Source: Trichopria drosophilae (taxonomy: Eukaryota; Arthropoda; Insecta; Hymenoptera; Diapriidae). From it: a DNA stretch of 64,000 bases. Under the pieces are notes generated by a model. The model did no database searches. It saw nothing but the letters and a program-made list of their open reading frames with translations, and was not told the origin of the DNA. The DNA lies in assembly GCA_030407085.1 (NCBI GenBank), contig CM059587.1:36739001-36803000 (forward strand). The letters are read 5' to 3'. Below, one piece after another: positions 1-10,295 of this stretch. Both the position numbers and the translations under genes were made by a program. Numbering within the stretch: position 1 is the first letter of the stretch; every line of letters starts with the position of its first letter.

Positions 1-527
1 TATTCATAATTTCTAGACGATATTATTAATAATTATTTGTAATGATCTATAAACGTTGTTGAAACGGAAAAACTTGGTACTTTTTTCATTCTAAAGCTTC
101 CGTATTGAAAACAGTGCAAGATACACTAAAAATGCATTCAACCTTTTTTGTAAAGCGCAAAATTTCCTACAAAAAAGTCAGCGAGGGCCCTAGACTAAAG
201 TTAATAGGTTAAAGTTAATTAAACCAGTTTCGGTCGGATTAAATTCCTATCCGGAACTTTCGCCAGGGTATCTATACTATTTCTAATCCTCTATAAATAT
301 AAGCTCTTTTCGCCATAAGATAACGCATAATGTAATGCAATCAAGGCTTAAATAAATAGAAATACAAATGCAAATAATTCATAATTTCTTTACTGGTTTA
401 TTAACTATTTCTACAGAAATGTGCTCCGTTTTATAACTCATTATTACATAAATAACATAAAATTACTTTATTAAATTCTAAGAATTTATTAAATTATACG
501 AAAAAATTTGAATTTTGAAAATCTTAC
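1..527 (-). other. intron of IDE, partial
   Basis: This is the intron downstream of the IDE exon at 528-721 as read on the minus strand, running off the left edge. I see no further IDE exon in it; the next family segment, which carries the zinc-binding HFCEH-type motif, is absent. Positions about 87-200 resemble part of the arm of the foldback element at 3293-3902 (shared stretches around the CCTTTTTTGTA word and the GGCCCTAGACTAA word), so a degraded copy of that repeat lies inside the intron. Confidence 0.7.
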
Positions 528-721
528 CAACAGCAACGTCTAAGGAGGCTGCACTTTTATCGGTTGTAGGATCACTGATCAACAACACCTTCATATCATT
601 CGACAGTATCAATCCTCGATAGTCTCGTTTGTCATTTGGTGATTTGATGATATTATCAAATCTTTTTGGTTCCTTGACCGTTGCCACAGGATTAGGAATT
701 TTCATCTTGGTTGAATTAAGT
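528..721 (-). CDS. IDE: insulin-degrading enzyme, N-terminal exon
   Basis: IDE is a zinc metalloprotease of the M16 family that degrades insulin, amyloid-beta and other small peptides in the cytosol and, from an upstream start, in mitochondria. This exon encodes its N-terminal edge: the frame from the ATG at 705 reads through [22 protein letters not shown] and SAASLDV, which match the family closely. The exon ends at 528 in front of a GTAAGA donor (plus-strand 521-527) and splits a glycine codon (phase 1). Upstream, a CTGTTTTAG acceptor (722-730) precedes 16 nt that stay in frame with the ATG (L-N-S-T-K). The Met may therefore be internal, with a further 5' exon, possibly a mitochondrial presequence, in 731-2490 that I could not place. 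The zinc-binding motif and the rest of the enzyme lie beyond the left edge. I am sure of the family and less sure of which Met starts the protein. Confidence 0.93.
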
Positions 722-2490
722 CTAAAACAGTAAAAAATAACTCATAAATCTTTTAATTACATAGGTACATGGTGAAAGTAAACGAGGAGCCTTTGCTACA
801 TAACCAATAACTTTTTTCAACTTTTTTTTTTACAGAATATCTTTACACAAAAAGGTTTCTGATCACAAGGACTACCGGGTGATATAGTTAGGATTCGTAA
901 GTTTGATGTCAAATTTTGAGGTTTGATTATCCTTTGTCAAGTTGTCAAGTTCTATGGCAGACATAAAACTTTCACGTTTGATTTTTGCTGTTTACAAGCA
1001 ATAAATTCCAACTATTTCTTCATCTGGCAGACCTTGCGATGAGGATCATATTTCTGTACAGAAATTTTGAAAAAAGAATCTAAAAATTGAATGTTTATAG
1101 TGCAACGTTTACCAATTTTGACAGTTTTAGATTGCTCGTTGAACCTTAAAGGAAGATTGAATATGGTTGAATTTGGAATCGTTCTTACATGCACTCCAAA
1201 ACTTTGTCGTTACAAGGCAATGTCATCCTTTTTTTTTTTTGTAAAACGTATTTGAAAGCTTGATCGTTAACAAGTATCAAATATCTGACAGGTGGAGCAG
1301 TTTTTTCTAAATACTTGCCAAGGAAACCAATTAAAAGCAGGTATTAAAAAATTGGAGTTATTCGAGTAAGAGCGAATTGTAAAAATATTTATCGAATTAA
1401 AAGCTGTCACTTGTAGAAAAAGTTATATCTTTCGGAGGAAAGAATTGTTTCCTGTATACATACTGTGTCGAATGTGCCGGAGTAAAAAAATAGAATTTTA
1501 TCAAATGAGGTGGAGATGATTAATCAGATGTTGGCGATCAGAGGCAAGAGGTGGACGACAATTACGGTGTACATTCGTCAGTCAAGGAAACGTGTTGACT
1601 GCTTTTGATTTTTGTGACGAGGTTGGCGTGCAGGAACAATCGATCTAGTCGATTACTCGGCTGGCGAAGGTCACGACCAAAAAACGAAGGGGGGACTCGG
1701 GATTTGTTGGATAAAATTGATATTATTGTTGATATACGTACATCTGACTATTTAAACCGTCCATGTGTTCACCGTGCAAATCTGTCTATGACACACGCCA
1801 AGTCCTACCCGAGAAACTCCCAAGTCACAATATATAGACACGACTTCAATTTTTTTCGAACGTACTTCACTTCGGTGAAATCGCACGTGACATTAAATAC
1901 GTAATTAAATTTGTTACCTGACAGAAAGCAAACGCTTGAAGGAAACCACAAATAACTGGAATCGGGATTGCCTCAAAAACATTGGCTGTGAGTGACTCGA
2001 GAAATTCCTAAGATCCACCGAAATCTATGGCGAATCGAAACTTCGCTTTTCGCGAAATACTTCCCATGGACTATTGCAGACATTACTATATTTAGTGGAG
2101 CAGTTACTTAGCGAAATATTGGTGCATGTGATAACAACTTAAGTATTTAAAACATTGCTTTAAATTGTTTACAACAATTAAAACCGCAATATAATACTTA
2201 AAACTTTAAAAAAGCAACAAAATGTAGTTTTGAAACAAAAAGTTTATGCAGTTTTATTTAATTGTTTTTTGTTTATTTATTTCATTTTTTTACATAATAA
2301 TTTCTTATATGTTTTTAGTAAGTGGAAACATAACCTAAAATAACGCTTCTCTTATTGAAACGGATTCGCAAAACGAATTCATATATTCATAACAAACGAA
2401 AAAGAGTAAGATCGAATTCAGAAATTACGTTTCCAATTGAGAAACGTCACAATCTGTAATTCACAACCCTGGTAAAAATTTCTGATTCAA
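722..2490. other. upstream flank or 5' intron of IDE
   Basis: No exon could be placed. The minus strand must hold the 5' UTR and possibly an upstream coding exon of IDE. The 60-codon minus frame at 1012-1194 has no recognisable domain. The patches around 1600-1700 and 1980-2060 are richer in CG dinucleotides than their surroundings and would be reasonable promoter candidates, but I see no decisive core element. Confidence 0.4.
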
Positions 2491-2530
2491 TCCGATTGAG
2501 CAATTCGCAATTTGACCCCGACATAATCGA

Positions 2531-2885
2531 CGGACCTAATCCGACACCTTCGCATCCTCTCGATACAGACTTACTCTGACTGATTTCCTGCAAACACAAA
2601 AGTAACAGTTATGTAACAACTATGTAACATTTATGTAACAATGTAACCATTACGTAAATATTACATAACTGTTACTTTCCGCGTTTGCAGGAATCGAACC
2701 TAATGAGATCGAAACGAATGCAATGATAATCCGTTCTAAACGGACCTAATCCGGCACATTTGCACCTTCTCGAAACGGACAGAATCTGACTGAATCGGAC
2801 CTAATGAGATCTCAAAACGAATATAATCTGTTATAAACGGACTTATTTCGATATTTTTGCATCCGCCCGAAATGGACCTATTTTT
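2531..2885 (+). repeat. about three tandem units of ~100 bp
   Basis: The word CGGACCTAATCCG begins units at 2531 and 2741, and a degenerate CGGACTTATTTCG begins another at 2838. TGACTGA, CCTAATGAGAT and AACGAAT words are repeated inside. Allowing for the ~105 bp element inserted in the first unit, the period is about 97-105 bp. Confidence 0.7.
2587..2691. mobile_element. 105-bp MITE, copy 1
   Basis: The ends are inverted repeats: CCTGCAAACACAAAAGTAAC at the left and the complementary GTTACTTTCCGCGTTTGCAGG at the right, enclosing short GTAAC words. An almost identical element of the same length lies at 7432-7536. It interrupts the first unit of the ~100-bp tandem repeat; the second unit (GACTGAATCGGACC, near 2788) shows the site uninterrupted. 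Confidence 0.85.
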
Positions 2886-2936
2886 AGAAAAATCGTAGAT
2901 TATTAATCAAAATAAATTACATTTATGTAACAGGAG

Positions 2937-3036
2937 TACATTATCCTCGGCATTATGTGCATGTTTTAAGGACCTGAAATTAGTTATTATGGAGGGCGGC
3001 TAGTTTATAGTCCGAGGACTCCGAGGACGATAATGT
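2937..3036. repeat. inverted repeat, ~13-bp arms
   Basis: ACATTATCCTCGG near 2938 is mirrored by CCGAGGACGATAATGT near 3020-3035. This is a small foldback with no coding content. Confidence 0.5.
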
Positions 3037-3159
3037 ACACATTATGTATCTATGCGCATGCGCATAGGCATATAACCTTACTTTATCGTCCATACACCAT
3101 AAAGCACTCAAAACACGTTACACGTGTATAACCTCGGAAACCACACTCCTGATACATGA

Positions 3160-3291
3160 AATATCGTATGTAATGTGGAACTAAAACAATTCTGGTCCTC
3201 GCTTATGTTCTTGGTACTCGTCTGCATCTCGTACTGGGAACACCATGCCCGGACCAGAATTACAGTTTTATTTCCATGTTACATAATATAC
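3160..3291. repeat. inverted repeat, ~40-bp arms
   Basis: The left arm (about 3162-3198) contains AACAATTCTGGTCC and the right arm (about 3251-3289) contains GGACCAGAATTACAG, with further complementarity outward to the TATTATGTAAC word. It abuts the larger foldback at 3293. Confidence 0.65.
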
Positions 3292-3292
3292 T

Positions 3293-3902
3293 AGAGAAAT
3301 GTGAAAGGATGAAACTGTAGGGCAACTGTAGAAACCCACAGTCTCAGAAGGTGAAAACGCTTAGGATGAGACTTCAAAACTGCGATGCTTTCTTCGAGGC
3401 TTTCTCCCGCCTAAGTTTTACTTCTTAGACTAGGGCTCTCCCGGACTTTTTTGTAGGAAATTTCCTCCTCTACAAAAAAGGTTTAGTAAATGTTTGCTCT
3501 ATCTTGCACAGTTTTCGATACAGAAGCGATAGAACGAAGAACAACGAGTTTTTAAAACAAAAGATAAACATGGCGTCGGACGCCGAATACGTTGTTTTTC
3601 ATTTTATTGCTTCCGTATCGAAAACGGTGCAAGATAGAGCAAAAATTTACTAAACCTTTTTTGTAGAGGAGGAAATTTCCTATAAAAAAGCCCGGGAGAG
3701 CCCTAGTCTAAGAAGTAAAACTTAGGCGGGAGAAAGCCTCGAAGAAAGCATCGCAATTTTGCAGTCTCATCCTAAGCGTTGTCACAGTCTGAGACTGTGG
3801 GTTTCTTAGACTGATATCACGCGACACATGGTGCAGAACCAGCACCAAATCTTAGTACAGTGGCGAAGGAATACCTACAGTTTCATCCTTTCACATTTCT
3901 CT
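3293..3902. mobile_element. 610-bp foldback element
   Basis: The termini AGAGAAATGTGAAAGGATG (3293) and CATCCTTTCACATTTCTCT (to 3902) are perfect inverses, and complementarity continues inward for over 200 bp, for example TACTTCTTAGACTAGGGC against GCCCTAGTCTAAGAAGTA. There is a short central loop near 3540-3600. It has no open frame of note. A degraded relative lies at about 87-200 inside the IDE intron. I read it as a non-autonomous DNA transposon of unknown superfamily. Confidence 0.85.
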
Positions 3903-3925
3903 CCGTGTGTGGTTTAATGCAAAAG

Positions 3926-4110
3926 TCCGATTCGTTCCGATTGATAGTTCGGATTGAAACCGTTAGAAATATGTATCTGCTTTGCATTGAATCCGATTCG
4001 TTCCGATTGATAGTTCGGATTGAAACCGTTTGAAATGTCTACCTGGATTGATTCCATTTCGTTTCGATTGATCGTTCGGAATGAGTTCGATTCATTCTGA
4101 ATAAATGATA
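3926..4110 (+). repeat. minisatellite, ~66-bp period
   Basis: TTCGTTCCGATTGATAGTTC recurs at 3931 and 3997 (period 66 bp), followed by a diverged third unit around 4053. The repeated motif also repeats in the overlapping minus-strand reading frame, which is therefore not evidence of a gene. Confidence 0.85.
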
Positions 4111-4196
4111 GGATTGAATCCGTTAACAATGTTACCCTCGGATCGAATCCGATCTTGCTCTTTTGCCTTCGTAGTTTCGTAAATGACATTGTCCGT

Positions 4197-6590
4197 TAAA
4201 ATTCCCGAGTGTTCGACTCGTCTCTTTATTATTAAAAAATTATTACTATTATTATTATTGAAAAATAAAATTATTATTAAAAAATAGCTTTCTTTTTTTA
4301 AAATATAATGTAGAAAATTACGTACTCAAGATCTGGTAATTTCCGTTACTGTTATTAGAATTATTTTTTCCTAAATAAATCTATAAATCACTTCACATAA
4401 CTAAAGCCAGCGTACGATGTGTAGTCGTGTCAGTCTGTTCGCGAGAGGATTTTTATGAAGAATAAACGAAAAGGAATGAATTTCATTTAAGCTTAATTTC
4501 ATTACCGAAGTGAAGTTAGCTTTTAAAATTGTTAGATAAGCAATATTTTTACTGGTCGGGGCCACCGGACTCTAAATGGTCGGGGGTACCGGAAAGTATG
4601 TATGAGCCTTGAAATTGTTATTATAAACAAATGAGACATGAAAAATAAAGTTTTTATAGCCTAAATCGAAAGCTGAGGGATGAATGTTGTGTAGACACAA
4701 CGATAATTAGCTTATTTATTATATGATAATAAATATTAACTGCAAAACTTACCTATTTTTTTTAAATGTTCATTTTATGAGTTTGAAGAATAAAAACTTA
4801 TGCCATACCATTAAAGTAAAGACAAATAGCTTCCTATTCTCAAATTTACAGTTTTGTGCAGTGTACCATAAAAAAATTATAAAATTCGCCAAAATCTATC
4901 TTTACATTCTTAGAACTAATTAGTGGTTGGGGCTACCGCGTGGTCAGGGCTACCAGACTCTCCCCTAAGTCATAAACGCAGATCCGTTTTTGACACAAGT
5001 TTACGAATAAATTTGTTATTGTTTTGAAAAATTTGTTTAAATATTGGCATTCCAGTATTAATGTTCGTATATGAGTTTTTGCTATAATGTCGGTATTTGG
5101 GGAGTGAATTACAAGGTCAAAAATGCTTCAAAGTTTTTTTTCGATGTTTTTCTCAATTTTGGAGCATCAATGATGCTGAAAAGCCATCTCCAACTTTCAT
5201 CAACGATGGTTCGAGGAATTTCAAAACTATATTTTTCCTCATTCAAACTATCAAATTTTGCCTAAAAACATGAAATATACTTTACCTCTTGAGTGGACGA
5301 TACATATATCGACTACCTCTGCAGCTCAAAGGTTAATTGCAAAAGCCTCCTTTAAAGGGGCGGGATTTTGAGACGGAAATTCACCTTAAAAAATTGGGAC
5401 AAAAGGTATATCTTATATCATTGATTGAACGTAGACAAAGCGTCGATAGGGGGTGTGCCATTTTAGTGGCTTTCCGGTCCCGTACGGAACAAGTTCGAAA
5501 AAAATGGGGTTTTCAATGGTATATTTTTGTTTTTTCATCATATAATTGAGAAATAAGATAATTTACACGTATAATAAAGTAGATATCTTTTATAATTTCA
5601 CAGAGTTGTTATAATTCAAAGGGATGCTTTAGTTTTTTTAGTTGCTTTAGCAATTTTTATGAAATTTGAAACTGCAAATATATGTTTTCAATGTATTTTT
5701 TTTACGCTAAATCCAAATCTGATATAAAAAGCAATGTAAATTCAAAATGCAACTTTTCTCTGCATACAGACAAAATTAAGTATTTAAAAAAAATGAATTT
5801 AAAACCATAAGTGGCACGTGCAAGGTAAAAAAGGGTGAACGGTAGTAAAAGAGGCAAAAAGGAATGAGAAGGGTTGAAAAAGAATAATATGGGATCAATT
5901 GATATTCAATTGCATCAAGTAATGAGAATAAAAACCAATTATAATAATACTGATTTGTGATTGTAGCCTTATGCAAATTAAACAAAGTACTATTTTTCGA
6001 AGATATACTAGTAAGGGATACGGGGAAGCTGAAGTGGGGTTGGAAGGATAAATTTGGTTTAAATGACATTAAAAAATGGTAACAATGTTCAGATAACTGA
6101 TATTTTAATCTAAAATAAAAATTAAAGACATTTTTTTTGTGACCTACAATAATGGTTTTCCGGTCCTCTAAAGGTTAAAAAATTGCTGATTTTTTATGTT
6201 TAAACGACCTTTACAAAACATTAAAATAGCCATCCACTTCATAAATTACGCCGAAATATGCTTCTTGACTGCCGAGGAAGATCTTCGTCATTTCGGACTT
6301 TTCCCAGGCTGCCGGAAAACGCAAAGCTTCGTCATGATATAAATTCGACCAACAAATTCTGGAATTTACATGAATTAAAATCAAATCCATTGGTGGACAG
6401 TCTAAGGTGCACTGAATACGATGACGTTGTCAATTTTCGTAATCGATGTGTGAACAAAAAATATACGTCCACAAAGATGGTAGTTTTCACGATTTTTTCA
6501 AAATCTTCGTTATGAAGTATGACATTGCGTTCAATCAATTTATGCATAAAAAATTTATAAAACCGCTTGAAACTTGTTACTTAACGGCTT
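4197..6590. other. no gene seen
   Basis: AT-rich sequence. Two similar patches with words like GGTCGGGGCCACCGGACTCT lie near 4555-4600 and 4924-4970 and may be the ends of one old element. The short open frames at 5071-5265, 5337-5549 and 6258-6515 have no recognisable domain or splice context. Confidence 0.5.
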
Positions 6591-6800
6591 TTGGGGTCGT
6601 TGATTACGAATCTGAAGTCGGATTTTGGAAATTGAAAATGGCTGATCCAATATGGCGGACACATTTTTGAAAAGTCGAATCATTTTACTTGAAACTTGTT
6701 ACTCGTTTTTTTTTTGATCGCTGATTACGAATCTAAAGTCAGATTTTGAAAAATTCAAACTGTCGGATCCAATATGCCGAACATCGTTCTCGAAAATTGA
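6590..6800 (+). repeat. two tandem units of the GATCCAATATGGCG repeat
   Basis: Two units of about 120 bp start at GTTGATTACGAATCTGAAGTC (about 6599) and GCTGATTACGAATCTAAAGTC (about 6719). Each contains a (T)CGGATCCAATATGSCG-type core and an ATTTTRCTTGAAACT tail. Related single or degraded units recur at about 7866-7945, 8440-8460, 8828-8860, 40360-40530, 47750-47800, 48730-48790, 53540-53610 and 56870-57060. Confidence 0.8.
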
Positions 6801-7087
6801 ACCATTTTGCTTGAAACTCATTACTCGGACCTGTCTTCATTCAGTATTTCATTGTTTATGGTACATACTTACACGCCACCACGAGAAGGTTGAAGGATGG
6901 CCTTTGAAGTGCACTTTTTTATGTTTTCTTATTTTTTTTTTATTATTTAGTTTTCTTTTTGTTTTTTATAATCTTTATTTAACATATAGTGAACGAGGAA
7001 ATATAACAGTTAAAAATAAATTATTTTTTATTGGTCATGCAGAACAAATGTTATTTTAACGTGGATTTAAAAGACTGGAATGTAATA

Positions 7088-7325
7088 CAATAGAACTTCA
7101 CTTTATTATCCTACTCGGGGTTTCGCCTTTCACTTTGTTGTCCGACAAATGCGCATCGTTTCTTGCGCACCTTCCAGTCATACTGCCTATCACAGTAGGA
7201 ACGACACTGGGAATTACGAAAGAGGGAAAAAGAACTAACCTTACCTGTACTAAACACGTGGAGGAATCTCGCTAATAATGTGAAGGCGCTGACAATGTAA
7301 AAGACAATAAAGTGAAGTTCTACTG
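7088..7325. mobile_element. pogo-like MITE, 238 bp
   Basis: The left end CAATAGAACTTCACTTTATT is mirrored by AATAAAGTGAAGTTCTACTG at the right, with TA on both outer sides. CAGTAG-type ends plus TA duplication fit the pogo/Tigger branch of Tc1/mariner. It has no coding capacity. Confidence 0.8.
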
Positions 7326-7870
7326 TATATCAAGAAATCATAATTTATGGTAGCTGTCGAAACAAGAACTTTCACATAAAGCAACGTCACAATTTTGACT
7401 TTTGTTGGTTTTTTCGAATAGCCTTCTCGTCCCTGCACACACAAAAATAACAGTTATCTAACAACTATGTAACATTTATGTAACAATGTAACCATTACGT
7501 AAATATTACACAACTGTTACTTTCCGTGTTTGCAGGGTAACAGTTAACGCATTCTTTTGTTGGATATTTACACTTTGAAGTGGAAGGAATTTCCGTAAGG
7601 ACATGTTGTGAACGTCTTAACTGCGGCTTTAAATCATTCACAAAATGTTTTTACGAAAATTCGGTCCACGTCAAAGTGTAAATATCCAACAAAAGAATGC
7701 GTTAACTGTTACGAGAAGACTACTCGAAAATACGTTCAACAAAGTGTCAAAATTGTGACGTTGCTTTAGGTGGAAGTTCTTATTTCGACTGCTACTATAA
7801 ATTAAGATTTCTTGATATACAGTAGAACTTCACTTCATTGTCCTTCACTTTGTTAGCGACGTAAAGGTGG
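7326..7870. mobile_element. large palindrome with nested MITE
   Basis: The left arm (7326-7580) and right arm (about 7669-7817) are inverse copies: TATCAAGAAATC against GATTTCTTGATA, CAACGTCACAATTTTGAC against its complement near 7750, and GTTAACGCATTCTTTTGTTG against its complement near 7690. The left arm alone is interrupted by the 105-bp MITE at 7432-7536. The palindrome continues into CAGTAGAACTTCACTT at 7819, the start of another pogo-like end, and runs into a GATCCAATATGGCG-type repeat after 7866. Confidence 0.8.
7432..7536. mobile_element. 105-bp MITE, copy 2
   Basis: It has the same ends and length as the element at 2587-2691 (CCTGCACACACAAAAATAAC at the left, GTTTGCAGG at the right). 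The mirror arm of the surrounding palindrome reads TTCTCGTAACAGTTAAC without it, so the pre-insertion site is visible. At most a single T is duplicated. Confidence 0.88.
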
Positions 7871-8209
7871 TGCAACGCCATATTGGATCGGACATTTTGA
7901 ATTTCCAAAATCTGACTCCATATTCGCAATCAGCGACCCAAAAAATATACCAAGCATTAATAAAATCCAACACAATTTTTTTTTTCATTTTGGACATTTT
8001 CTTTGACATTATAGCCGCAGTTAAGGAGTTGATATTACACTTCCAAGCGCATAGTACACTTTCATTTTTCCAGAACACATGTGTTATAAAAACAGTTAGT
8101 GTATCTGCATCGTCCTATTTCACGTAATACATTGACAAAACCAAATATTAAGTAAACCACTGCGAAGAATACAAGATATTATATGTGTATAACATTGCCA
8201 TATGCAGTG

Positions 8210-9080
8210 AACCATATTTTCTGACGTACTTTTGTCCGTACTTTTCAAATCTGCTATTAGTTTTCTTTTATGACGTTTGCAATTTTCAAAATGGCGGCTA
8301 ATTCATAAAAAACCATGATTTAAAAAATTTTTTTATTTGTTTAACGTACTATCTAATAATGTTTCCGTTGACGGATCAGTACAAGCGTCTGGATCCTGTG
8401 GAATAATAACCGCAACTAAAATTTAAGCGACGCAAGATGCCGATCCAATATCGCCGTTCTTACACGCATTTTTTACGTTCTTTTTCAATTTATTTTGTTT
8501 TTAGTCCATGACATTATCTTTTGAATAGATTTATTATATTTATCTCAGTTTAATATCGATTATGAAAGAAAATAGAATACTTTCCAATATTTTTAATCCC
8601 ATATAATTGTATTGTTATTTTCTTGCATAAGATATACATATTAAATCTCTATTATAACAAACTACAATTTGTTAGCCATTTTTAATTCCATATCATCTTG
8701 TATTGCTATTCTATGGCATAATCAGTATCAGACTGAGATAAATATATAACAAAGCTATTAAAAAAATAAGCGTTAAGGGACTAAAAACATAAAAAAAAAA
8801 TGAAAAAACTTTAAAAATGCATGTAAAAGCCGCCATATGGGATCGGCCATTTAGAATTTTGACATTTTCCGCCGCTTAAATTTGAGTTATGATGATTATT
8901 CAACAGGATCCAGACATTTGTGCTGATTCGACAACGAGAACATTATTAACCACTACGTTAAACAAATAACAAAATTTAAAAAATAATGCTTTTTTGTAAA
9001 TTAGCCGCCATTTTGAAAAAATCAAATGTCATAGAACAAAACTAATAGTAGATTTGAAAAATACGTCAGAAAATATAGTT
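8210..9080. mobile_element. 870-bp foldback element
   Basis: The left arm begins near 8212 with ATATTTTCTGACGTACTT. The right arm ends near 9080 with AATACGTCAGAAAATAT. Complementarity of roughly 300 bp per arm includes AATGGCGGCTAATT (8289) against AATTAGCCGCCATTTT (near 9000), and a GGATCC site in each arm. The loop (about 8515-8770) has its own imperfect direct repeat around the TGTATTGYTATT words. There is no open frame of note. Confidence 0.75.
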
Positions 9081-9239
9081 TTGAACATTTTTTGCTTTTA
9101 TCATTGCACAGATAAATAGTCACTGCAAGAACATGACAAAATGATGTCCATTTGTCATGAAAAGGGTTAATCAATAAAATAATTTTTTTAAAACAAAATA
9201 ACAAAAATATAAAAATTTTAAAATTAGCGCTAGACGTAA

Positions 9240-9386
9240 AGCACATGGCGGCGTACGAAATGCGCGCGCACGTGTGTACCTGTCACAATGCATACATGTA
9301 CATGTATGTATTTATTTTTACACTATTCTGACTTCTGAGTTCTAACCAACAAAAAGTTTTGTAATATTTTTGAACAAATTAATAAA
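9240..9386 (+). promoter_or_regulatory. 5' flank of ND-B14.5A
   Basis: This is the short upstream region of the complex I gene. It opens with a CG-rich patch (GGCGGCGTACGAAATGCGCG at about 9248) unlike the surrounding AT-rich DNA, followed by a run of alternating ACATGTAC words. I see no convincing TATA box. The placement as promoter is inferred from position only. Confidence 0.4.
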
Positions 9387-9963
9387 ATGCCCGGCCCTGT
9401 CGAGCATCGGAGTGTCACTCCGCTTTTATCACTATTACGTGACTTTTTTCGAGGCGTATGTTTCATTATTTAAACTCCAAAATTTTGTTTATTTGTTAAA
9501 ATTTTTCTTATGTAACTTATAAATTGCTTCATTACTTCATGTCAAAGTGAAGTTACCAAGCTTTCCATCAATTTAGATCTGCTCTTTCATTTGTTTCTTG
9601 CATGATATTGTTAATGTTGCTATATCATTTTAGAGACCACATACAAATCCGTTACGTTTTGCTGACAAGTTAGCGGCTCGCACTCAGCCTCCTCCGGATG
9701 TTCCAGGAGGTCCGTATCATAAAACCACCAAGATATATTATTATGCTCGTGATGCAAGACGAGAAGTTGCACCACCAGTAGCATTATATGTTAACGGAAA
9801 ACAATTAGCTATAGGGTATGTACAACATTACAAAAGTTTATTCATAGACATGTTTTAAAAAAATAATAACTAAAATTAATTTATCGACAGAGAAAGCAAA
9901 GACAAGGATCAACCAAAATTGCTTTCTATTACACCTGGTGCTACTTATCAATGGGATAAATAA
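9387..9963 (+). CDS. ND-B14.5A: NADH dehydrogenase 1 alpha subunit 7 (B14.5a)
   Basis: This is an accessory subunit of mitochondrial complex I on the inner membrane, needed for assembly and stability of the matrix side rather than for catalysis. The CDS is join(9387..9455, 9634..9815, 9891..9963), giving 107 residues, close to the family size. Exon 1 encodes the N-terminal amphipathic stretch (PLLSLLRDFFRG). Exon 2 holds the family signature: LRFADKLAARTQPPP, then GGPYHKTT and YYYARDARREVAPP. Exon 3 ends in the ATYQWDK tail. Introns of 178 and 75 bp both follow GT-AG (GTATGT donors, TTTTAG and CGACAG acceptors) in phases 0 and 2. AATAAA signals at 10041 and about 10067 mark the likely polyadenylation region. 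The ATG has A at -3. The 3' end faces a minus-strand gene ending at 10296, so the two transcripts may overlap. Confidence 0.96.
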
Positions 9964-10040
9964 TTTCATCGATTAAAGTACATGTTAAAATCCCAACGCT
10001 AGTACCGCCAATATACCTGTGCAAACTAGCAACAGTTGTA

Positions 10041-10072
10041 AATAAATACTGTATGGAATAGCATATAATAAA
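10041..10072 (+). terminator. polyadenylation signals of ND-B14.5A
   Basis: AATAAA at 10041-10046 and a second AATAAA near 10067-10072 lie about 80-110 bases after the stop codon. This spacing is normal for an insect mRNA 3' end. Confidence 0.7.
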
Positions 10073-10295
10073 GTAATTATAGCAGATTTTACAATCTGAA
10101 TATTTTATTTTAACATTGAGTTAGAAATTTATTATTTCAACTGTACATTATAAATTTAAAAAACATACTCAATTCGACATCATGTACTGTGCAATCTTCT
10201 TATATTGTATATCTTCAACATTTCTAAAAAGACGTTATATGGATCTGTTATCAAGATTGCAATATAGTTTATAAATTTGTAAATCATACCATATA

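Noticed and set aside
3914..4189. 91-codon minus frame with a repeated NGFNPNYQSERIG motif
   Set aside because: The amino-acid repeat is only the translation of the 66-bp minisatellite.
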